A stretch of 64,000 nucleotides of DNA from Hypomyces perniciosus (taxonomy: Eukaryota; Ascomycota; Sordariomycetes; Hypocreales; Hypocreaceae), in contig SPDT01000007.1 in the NCBI GenBank assembly GCA_008477525.1, forward strand, positions 3,906,001-3,970,000. Reading direction: 5' to 3'. This document shows positions 57,701-64,000 of this stretch, in pieces. The notes beneath the pieces were generated by a model, which saw only the letters and a program-made list of their open reading frames with translations, did not search any database and was not told the DNA's origin. Position numbers and translations under genes: made by a program. Each line of letters opens with the position of its first letter. The first letter of the stretch is position 1.

Positions 57701-60037
57701 TTGTAGAAACTCATGAGCTAGTTCCATGCGAATTTTTATCGCTTTGCCATTGAAAAATGGTTCGAAGACAGACAGGAAAATATCTGACAAAGTGTCATCG
57801 TCCGCTACACCAGGAGGGACGGAGCCGAGCATGGAGAAAAGGTGATGCAAAGGGGTACGGACGACTCCGCGCGATTCGTCAAGTCGAGCTGGATGATGTG
57901 AGGGGGTTGCAATAGGTTCAAATGTGTTGGTCATGGTCATGGATAGTTTCTTCTCCGTAAAGGGAAGCATTCCGAGCCCATCAACTAGGATATTAACGAA
58001 ATTCTTGATACTGGACAGGAAGAGGAGGCAATGCGATGGGTCGTTTCCTGAGAATCCTAATGCCCAGATCTTGGACAACAAACCCAAGGCGCAGGCGAAG
58101 AACTTGGCCGTGTCTTCAGACACCTTGATATCCTTTGCAGATGCCGCAGCGATCGATTTAACCATAGCCTGCCACAATCGAAATGTCAAGGTATCCTTGT
58201 TGGCCAGATCAATAAACTTCTTCTCCAGGATGGGGCCCACGACCTGGAAGATCTTATCACAATTTCGCCTAATCCACTTCGAGTCGATGGGAGGTAGCTC
58301 ATCCGGTTTCACTGGCGGTGTTTCCATGATACGATCCTGTCTCCAAACGCGAGGCGTTGCAACGTCCAAAAGACCCACCAACACTCGATTCGCCTGCATC
58401 AAGCAATCACCAGGAATTTCGGGCTTGCCATCAAGGCTGATGAGCTGTGCTATGATGGGCTGAACCGCTACATCCCAGACGACATCAGGAGAGTACTTGT
58501 CACTGCCTGGTGTGAATGCATAGTAGTATAGGTTGCAAATTCCACCGATAACGACTCTCCGAAGTTTCATGGCCTCCTCCAACTGCTTGGGGTTTGCCTT
58601 TCTCCGTAGCTGGCTAGTGAGAGGCTGACAAAGTGTGCCCAGCGCCTTGGGTGTCGTTTTGCTGTCGGATAGGGTCAAGTAAACGTAGCGGTTCCAGGCA
58701 TAGTTCGCCTCTTGCTTCGTTGATACATCGGGCATGTTGAATGCGGATTGAACAAGGGTCAACCAGGGTCCATAGTATTGCCATCTCTCGAGAGGGCAGC
58801 GCATGTATAGAATCACGGCGCTCCAAATCTGTGGAACGGCCGAGGAACTCTGTTTATCCTTGAGCATTTCTTGCAATCGATGCATATAAAATTCGATGTA
58901 TGTCTGCTCTTCATTCGTCGTCTGAAATATTTCGCCCGCTTTCCGCATCAGCTGCTTCTCGGATCGGAGTGCAAAACCAGCCTCTGTCGCAAGACCGATT
59001 GCCTGTGCTCGAATATCTTTGACGGTACTCAACATGTCGGCGAACATATCCTTCAGCCAGTTTGAATGTGTCACCATAGAGTTACGTGCCTGTTTGACAA
59101 GACGCCTGTATATGTGTATCCGACTCATGACAATGCTCTTGCCCTTGAGGTGATCTTCGATTTCATGAAGTGCGGTGACAAGGCGTCCAACTCGGTCCGA
59201 TGTCATGACCTTGGTGGAAAAATTCTGGAAGGCCACAACCTGCATCAAATGGCGTACGACATCCTTGGGAACTGAAGTATCCTCGAATACTCGAATCGAG
59301 TGGTCAATAATGAAGACACCGAAGTCCGATGTGAGTCTCGAAGCAATCGCAGGAAAGTGGAGGAAGGTAGCGAGGAGAGTGAGAGCGTGGTTGATTAAAG
59401 AGGAGTCAGGAGCTCCATTCCCATTCTTCGATGTGACGTCTCGTTGGATGAAGTGCATGAACAAGCTCATCTTGTCTTGCAGGGCAACTCGGTCGGGGAG
59501 GTTGTTGGAGGCTTTCAAGGCTCTTGCCAACATCATGTAGGCATCGAGCTTCGAGTCCCGGTCGGCGCCGGCTAGCTGCTTGATTGTCGAGTCTAGCATC
59601 TCGATTATATTGGGATGGCCTGTTGAGCCATCCAATTCACCGCCAAGAGGTGAGGTAAGTGGGTTCGGAGAGGGTGACGGTTTGAGGATGCCCTTGATGG
59701 GCTTTGAAGCTGGTGAAGGAGCGCACAGAGGGGACGACTTGTTGAGCTTGTCCAATTTCCGGTAGTCGACGGGTTCCTGGTAATCGGTATGAGCTGACCA
59801 TACAACCTTCTTCCTCGTCCGACTTGATTTGAGATGTGAATCAGTCACGCCGGAGGTCGGAGTATTGGCGTTCGGCGGCGTCTGAAGGCTCGTATATGGC
59901 TCGGACTGGCCAGAACGGCTCAGGATCGACCTGAGCGAAACGTCGGTCTCGTGGCTTGCTTCTCGAGGAGGCGTCGGGGGTCGCGGAGGGAGCGATGTGA
60001 AGACGATGGTGGGCGCCGCGGCTACTGAAGATGCCAT
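54755..60037 (-). CDS. RIF1: Rif1, telomere/replication-timing regulator
   Basis: A single exon of 1760 residues from ATG 60037. The frame is open slightly further upstream but without an ATG. Near the N-terminus are two protein phosphatase 1 docking motifs: KVVW (RVxF type, residues 77-80) and GILK (SILK type, residues 116-119). Residues about 150-1050 form a long helical-repeat region of the Rif1 N-terminal type (LDAYMMLARALKASNNLPD, FSTKVMTSDRVGRLVTALHE, WLKDMFADMLSTVKDIRAQA). The rest is disordered, with acidic Ser-rich blocks and basic clusters (KRKSRRSKRRQGG), ending in a short helix (MEDVLMDMKRELFEAERR). Rif1 recruits PP1 to counter DDK at replication origins, and acts at telomeres and double-strand breaks. 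Length matches other fungal Rif1 proteins. Confidence 0.9.
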   Translation of the reverse strand: MASSVAAAPTIVFTSLPPRPPTPPREASHETDVSLRSILSRSGQSEPYTSLQTPPNANTPTSGVTDSHLKSSRTRKKVVWSAHTDYQEPVDYRKLDKLNKSSPLCAPSPASKPIKGILKPSPSPNPLTSPLGGELDGSTGHPNIIEMLDSTIKQLAGADRDSKLDAYMMLARALKASNNLPDRVALQDKMSLFMHFIQRDVTSKNGNGAPDSSLINHALTLLATFLHFPAIASRLTSDFGVFIIDHSIRVFEDTSVPKDVVRHLMQVVAFQNFSTKVMTSDRVGRLVTALHEIEDHLKGKSIVMSRIHIYRRLVKQARNSMVTHSNWLKDMFADMLSTVKDIRAQAIGLATEAGFALRSEKQLMRKAGEIFQTTNEEQTYIEFYMHRLQEMLKDKQSSSAVPQIWSAVILYMRCPLERWQYYGPWLTLVQSAFNMPDVSTKQEANYAWNRYVYLTLSDSKTTPKALGTLCQPLTSQLRRKANPKQLEEAMKLRRVVIGGICNLYYYAFTPGSDKYSPDVVWDVAVQPIIAQLISLDGKPEIPGDCLMQANRVLVGLLDVATPRVWRQDRIMETPPVKPDELPPIDSKWIRRNCDKIFQVVGPILEKKFIDLANKDTLTFRLWQAMVKSIAAASAKDIKVSEDTAKFFACALGLLSKIWALGFSGNDPSHCLLFLSSIKNFVNILVDGLGMLPFTEKKLSMTMTNTFEPIATPSHHPARLDESRGVVRTPLHHLFSMLGSVPPGVADDDTLSDIFLSVFEPFFNGKAIKIRMELAHEFLQLLPRDSPSPYGPWLLAAQNLPLSLESDGHSSASSSADSNKILGPKYREIASLLERGLTLHPNLPSVHWFSLLERLSGHVGKEFGDAGRALIVVEPLAKVLLDSFGSSTEKPSAISFKAAHVLFGVAKLPRDRAALEIARRRLWGTPLTAVRGGTFDPFDNLYKLGNQILELLYDKFSDFDSSSEIAAFLEAVDYFLVRCSSQAGIKTLSKLQRGLCLWIRDERSHLQLDDESSVSKSVRQSPPHTKTPTKCPQLGHMWDQISTDLAGRGQLSKDEFGQIEPLLTAAFQSKHLSILSKAVETWNVLAKDEEKLECSDSLKSVASSFGSKMDLLASGAEQSSGEFGAQASSFIRPPEDVSFVALSSTSSHQEAQQAAPSSAASVSTTASKRHMTRKRRKESTPEISRVKSTKRKGSRLRHDNSQIQFAPIVSSPPPQDESQHLTDRQKEIRERQRENGAVYADLQTSSLPRSRKSSPKPTKESTGNDGQAQNVTPRRATSYENLISSTPTPRRGQVLQIDDNDPPSSPPVPRPYPLLSEIQSRSRANSSLDDWEFSSPPGSPVTSHQQAPRNIEAPSAELAEDADNTKAGGTKKAKRADAAKLASEEVIPSSAASSDSSSDTEMVDENAASPDEEGSPTTPKKQRRASATEAEESPKSHDDEFVDARSSPEELSSPPEDTSFALSEGDESRMMKLVVELESRRCNMDGLVKMKTGDQVDGCITVQGDDSSSSSLSPLPQKPRNASKRAPSPIIPSTPVEPVDSGVENETRRKRKRSGSKADGGRSKKRRSESEGATEEQQTPVRAREKSESPTPSLRRSTRQSGGVETRGSARRRRQQRQEEEANVPRKRKSRRSKRRQGGDTDDEVMSQLVTESNAASQSQSQSGSTEEDEIPCTNDDEMEPAGSMELDVTVANEADSEPRATDATDGEDKIEPLTIMEALQSGLEQLRQVALSRDEVYKMEDVLMDMKRELFEAERRGRGR

Positions 60038-61079
60038 GGCTGCTGCAATGCAGCATCGGCGATCTTGGACAGCAGTGAATCGGCTATGGGATGGATGAAG
60101 CGCAAGGCATTGGAATGTCGCGATAGGCACGCAGTTGAGGAACCAAATAATCAGCCGTTCGAGCAAAAGGCCGACCGCATGCAAGCTCTTCGTCTAAGGC
60201 AGCGCAGCGTGGCCTATGCTAATGCTATGTCGTGAGTGGGTTCGTTCTATGAATTTTACCGCCAGACAGATTAAGTGAAAACGCGACCACGCTGCACGTC
60301 CGACGCGTTTTCAGGTGGCTGCCCCCCACCATCGGCGTGCAGCTTTGCGTAGTACTAAGGTGGGCAATGGCAATTAATGGGGGTGCGTCTTGGTGGTCCG
60401 TGCGGGTGCTCTTAACGTGTTCAGAAGGCTGGGCTGCTGAAGCCTGGCGGCGATTCTGGCCTGAAGCTGCAGCAATAGGGCCTCAGTAGCCATTTTTTTC
60501 GCCACCACGCTGCCCAGGTGATGCAGTTGTGCAGTTAGAACCACCGAGCTTACTCCGTACTCCGTATCGAGTCCATATTTAATTATTACTCCTCCCCCTT
60601 ACTACTTAAGGCATTGTGGAATCATATGGATACACCGTTGGCTAAAAACCTGGAGTCATACGAAGCACGGAGTATTCCAAGCATCTCCGATCTATAGACG
60701 AAACCCTGTCCATCTTCCCAAGCAGCGGCCGATTCTCATTGAAATACAAAGCATTACCTACTCCGTAGATAGATACATACATCCTCACTGATCGCCTGGA
60801 GTCCCATCTCATCATCATCACTCAGCTCCTCCTCTCTTCTCTTCTCTTCTCTTCTGTCTTTCTCCATCCAGTCCATATTATTTAGCACACACCATTAGTC
60901 AGTGGCGACCAGTCCAGGATTGTGTGTTGGCGACAGGAGCTAACTGGCTGTGCGAAGTATCGACGTCCCTTCTTGCTTTTTGTATGCTCGCGACCTTTTA
61001 ATAACCCCATCCGTCTCATCTGACCCGTTTTCAAAACTCGTCCATGTTCTCCCCGCATTCTTCATAGACACATTTCATT
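60038..61079. other. Divergent promoter region, Rif1 and Ric8 genes
   Basis: About 1 kb. It contains ACGCGT at 60303-60308 (266 bp before the Rif1 ATG), a tandem pair of TACTCCGTA words at 60551-60566 and another at 60759, and a (TCTTC)n tract at about 60833-60855 on the Ric8 side. No gene. Confidence 0.55.
60551..60566. repeat. Tandem overlapping TACTCCGTA words
   Basis: TACTCCGTACTCCGTA contains two overlapping copies of the dispersed 9-bp word, within the Rif1-Ric8 promoter region. Confidence 0.85.
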
Positions 61080-62738
61080 ATGGCTGGCCAACAAATGGGC
61101 ACAGCAACAGGGCCTGGTGAGTGTATTGTGCGATAAGCCCTGGCGTGGACGCGCTCTGCTTGTTCATATGTAGCTGACCATGTTGCAGCCAAGCTCGCGG
61201 CCGTAACAGCTCTTGTCGAGAGGCTCACTCAAGACCTCGAGAAGGTTACCATGCTGCCCCCACGTTGGTCGACGTCAACCCCCTGTCTGGCACCAGGAAT
61301 GAACCTGCTAACAATTTTTAGAACGTACTGAAGCGCTCGAAGAGTTGAAGATTTATGGACGAGATCCTAGAAACGCGGACCCCATCTTCACTAAAGAGGT
61401 TAGGAATCAGAAGTGTGCGAGCCTTCTTCTTATTCATCCCAAGCTAACTTTGACAAGGGCATTTCAATGCTCATACAACATGGCTTCAACAGTCCATCAA
61501 GTGAGACTGCCAAAGCCAGTTTGAGGGTGCTGGCAAACGCTATGCTGCTGAAGCCCGAAACAAGACAGATGTTTGTTGATCAAGGATATGCATCACGGGT
61601 CTGCGTTGACCTGAAGACCGAGGATTGGGATCACGAGTTTCTTCTCTCCCGTATCCTATTCCTCTCAACCTATGGCACCAACGTTGATTTGGCCGAGTTG
61701 GTCACCAAGCATCACCTAGCCGAGCGCATCGCTGAGAACCTCGGTCGACATGCGAAGCTTGTGTCCAGCAAGTCGAAAGACAAGGGACAGCAGCCCATGG
61801 AGGATATGGCGCTCGGCGAGACGCTGAAGCTTTTGTTCAATATCACACATTTCTGCAAAGATGAGACGCCACAGTTTTCTCCTGCCGTCCCTCACATTAT
61901 AACACTGCTCTGGAAACAAGATATGCCATTGTCGAAGCCACTGGATCCTCCTTTCGGGCCCCTGGTCAACGCTCTCCTCAACCTGGAATTAGACAATGAC
62001 AAAAGCAAGGCGGCGCTGTTCTCCAAGGCTGAACCAGCCAAGGTCGCAGAAAGGCTGATTGAACTTCTCGATCGAGCCATGGCAGCCTACAGTGGTAACG
62101 ACCTGGAGACTATGGTGACACCGCTGATCAGCACATTAAGCAAAGTCCACGAGCATGCTCCTGAGACCGTACGGCAACATATTCGCACCAAGTTACTACC
62201 TACTGCCGATGATAGAAAGTCTGTTCTGGGCAGGGGACAAACACTTTCGGCGAGATTATTGAAGAACTCGACAAACCCTACCGCGCCGGCTCTACGTGAT
62301 GCCATCTCCCATCTCCTCTTCGACATGTCAGATAGGGATGCGTCAAAGTTCGTAGAGAATGTTGGTTATGGCTTCGCCTCTGGGTTCTTGTTCCAAAACA
62401 ATGTCCCCGTCCCCGCGAACGCTTCAGAAGCTTTCAGCACCGGTGACCCCGCCGGTGCGCAAAGGACTGTAAATCCCATCACCGGACAGTTCCTTGACAA
62501 GGAGCAGTTTGCCGATATGCCCCCCATGACGGAAGAGGAAAAGGAACGGGAGGCTGAGAGACTTTTTGTGCTTTTTGAACGGTAAGTTGTTGTGGTCCCA
62601 AGCAACTGGCTGGTCTCTAACATGGCCAACAGACTGAAGAGAAACGGCATTATAGACGTGCAAAACCCTGTCGAAAAGGCATTCCACGAAGGCAAATTCC
62701 GAGAGCTCAATGACGACGAGGTTGAGGAACTTGACTAG
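61080..62738 (+). CDS. RIC8: Ric8 (synembryn), G-alpha chaperone/exchange factor
   Basis: Five exons (61080-61116, 61189-61263, 61322-61398, 61458-62581, 62633-62738) join in phase to 472 residues. Introns are 50-72 bp with CTAAC-type branch sites (TGCTAAC, AGCTAAC). The protein starts MAGQQMGTATGP and continues KLAAVTALVERLTQDLEK, EALEELKIYGRDPRNADPIF and GISMLIQHGF. The body is an armadillo-like helical repeat (LRVLANAMLLKPETRQMFVD, LSRILFLSTYGTNVDLAELV, LKLLFNITHFCKDETPQF). The C-terminal part carries INPVP-like segments (NPITGQFLDKEQFADMPPM, EEEKEREAERLFVLFERL). Ric8 folds G-alpha subunits and acts as a receptor-independent nucleotide exchange factor; in filamentous fungi it is needed for G-protein signalling in growth and pathogenicity. 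Confidence 0.92.
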
Positions 62739-63580
62739 GCATTTCTTGCATTGGAAATATCCCCACTGAATGATTTCTTTTTGGAAGACATTGTTTTGAA
62801 ACCGTCCAGCTGTATGAAGATGACTGTTGACTTTGGCGTATGGCTGAGGACGCCCAGCCCGGTAGCAGGCGTTTGGTCGAGATGAGCATACGTTGGTTTC
62901 ATATACAGAAGCATAACGACTTTCAACACTGCAACATGAGCCGATAGCGATTATTAGTCTGGCACTCAACATCAAATAAACCGTGATGCATCAAAGCGGC
63001 ACGTCCTGGGAATATGTGAGAGTCTATAGGGCTGGTGGTTACTATGCAGGTTGGCGTTACTGTTGCGTGTGGCCATGCCAGTCAATGATGTTGTGGCAAT
63101 TGTAGATGAACTAAAACGCGCCATTAAAATGCAAATGAATATCTCCATAGAAACAACAGCGGGTTCGTTCCCGGTTTGATATCCCACCATTTCAATTCAT
63201 AGTTGTTTGCAGTCTCTTGTTGTGTGTACAAAGAGTCCAAGGTCATAGCGTCTCTGGCAGGAAGTTACTTGGAGACAATTCAGGCCGCATGAGACAAGCA
63301 GATCAGCAAGCACAATGAGAAAGAGCATTCCCATCAGTTTGTCTATTGCAGAGCCGCCAGTGTATTTCTACACTAGACTCACTAACCGATCTGCAATCAA
63401 CCACTCAGTTCGGGAGCCTATAAATCCGAGCGGAGGCACTCAAGTGCCAGCGACTTTTCAACACCTCAGACTCTTCGTGCACTCGGCAACGACTAGTTGA
63501 ACTTTTAGGGAGTTTTGAAACCGTTCACTTTTCAAACTCTTAAGCACCACTGTACTCTACGAACGTCGAGATTACCAACA
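62739..63580. other. Spacer, no gene seen
   Basis: This lies between the 3' end of Ric8 and the ATG of the last gene. It has mixed composition with no recognisable feature. Confidence 0.5.
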
Positions 63581-64000
63581 ATGCCGCAACGAAGAAACCA
63601 CACCGTCTTCGTCGGGCGGAGAACTGAAGTCCCGCGGGAGGAGTTTCATCGGTTAGCACTGCGCAACTCCAACCATTCTTGTGCACCAGAAGCTAACAAA
63701 GATCTAGAATCTGCCCTAGTGTTGAGAATGAGGATGCTGGCATGTTCGATCCCGAGGATGAAAATATGCTAGATGATTGCGACCACGAGCAACCTGAAGA
63801 TACGAGTTCCATCATGGCAAGAGTGGACGCAGATGATCTTAGCCCCATGTCAGCATCAGAGATTTTCGAAGCATCTATCACTGCTACGCATCGAGAGGAA
63901 CCGCTTGCCTTTGGCGCGAGGCGTCAGCTTCGACCCAGGCCACCAAAAAATACCCTACAACGATTGAACGAAATCAAGATTCACCCAACCAAACCGGCAA
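63581..64000 (+). CDS. Unidentified gene, cut by the right window edge
   Basis: Exon 1 (63581-63651) and exon 2 (63708 to the edge) flank a 56-bp intron with donor GTTAGC, branch AAGCTAACA and acceptor TCTAG. They join in phase and stay open to the end, giving at least 121 residues. The start MPQRRNHTVFVGRRTEVPRE is basic, followed by an acidic stretch (NEDAGMFDPEDENMLDDCDH) and then LSPMSASEIFEASI and RRQLRPRPPKNTLQRL. No known domain is recognised; the visible part looks mostly disordered. The open frame across a clean splice supports a real gene. Confidence 0.55.

Noticed and set aside
63160..63185. GGTTCGTTCCC resembling a tRNA B box
   Set aside because: No matching A box, acceptor stem or cloverleaf could be built around it. 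No tRNA was found elsewhere either.

Overview
The window is nuclear DNA from a filamentous ascomycete, most likely a hypocrealean sordariomycete. Genes are split by short introns (about 50-90 bp, one of 185 bp) with GTATGT/GTAAGT-type donors, CTAAC/CTGAC branch sites and YAG acceptors. The gene set is typical of such fungi: type I myosin with an SH3 tail and acidic C-terminus, Pfa4, class II DAHP synthase, Rif1, Ric8, an RPEL protein and a CAP10/GT90 protein. The start of the myosin closely resembles Fusarium Myo1 as I remember it. There is no sign of plasmid, prophage, CRISPR or an intact transposon. Introns and protein lengths were worked out by hand from splice signals and reading phase.

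Layout. 1-2.3 kb: a truncated SAM-methyltransferase-like gene and a six-pass membrane protein, both on minus. 2.3-5.3 kb: a gene-poor spacer with palindromic TACTCCGTA words. 5.3-8.2 kb: an F-box/Cys-rich protein and a SET-domain protein, both plus. 9.5-13.4 kb: DNA polymerase kappa (minus) and a proline-rich conserved protein (plus) share a 580-bp promoter. 14.5-15.9 kb: a single-pass membrane protein. 16.2-17.2 kb: a decayed nitrate-reductase-like pseudogene. 17.7-18.5 kb: a secretory-pathway FKBP prolyl isomerase. 21-23.2 kb: a small Ser-rich protein and an RPEL protein. 24.9-33.8 kb: myosin I, the palmitoyltransferase Pfa4 and a membrane-anchored GT90 glycosyltransferase. 33.8-38 kb: a 4.3-kb region of microsatellites and pyrimidine-rich leader. 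38-45.5 kb: a caspase-like protein with Ala at the expected catalytic Cys position and half a zinc cluster, a BRCT protein and a HYPK-like protein. 46.5-52 kb: class II DAHP synthase, a glucose-6-phosphate 1-epimerase and a sugar transporter. 54.8-62.7 kb: Rif1 and Ric8, divergent. 63.6-64 kb: the first two exons of an unidentified gene.

Most genes are independent housekeeping loci, and I see no secondary-metabolite cluster. Three genes concern genome maintenance (polymerase kappa, the BRCT protein, Rif1), and all three have MCB-type ACGCGT sites upstream. Myosin I and the RPEL protein could both bear on actin.

The observations most worth following are the 9-bp word TACTCCGTA scattered almost only outside coding sequence, the nitrate-reductase relic, the apparent pseudo-caspase, and a possible 35-residue membrane microprotein. 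I did not find a convincing new multi-gene system.
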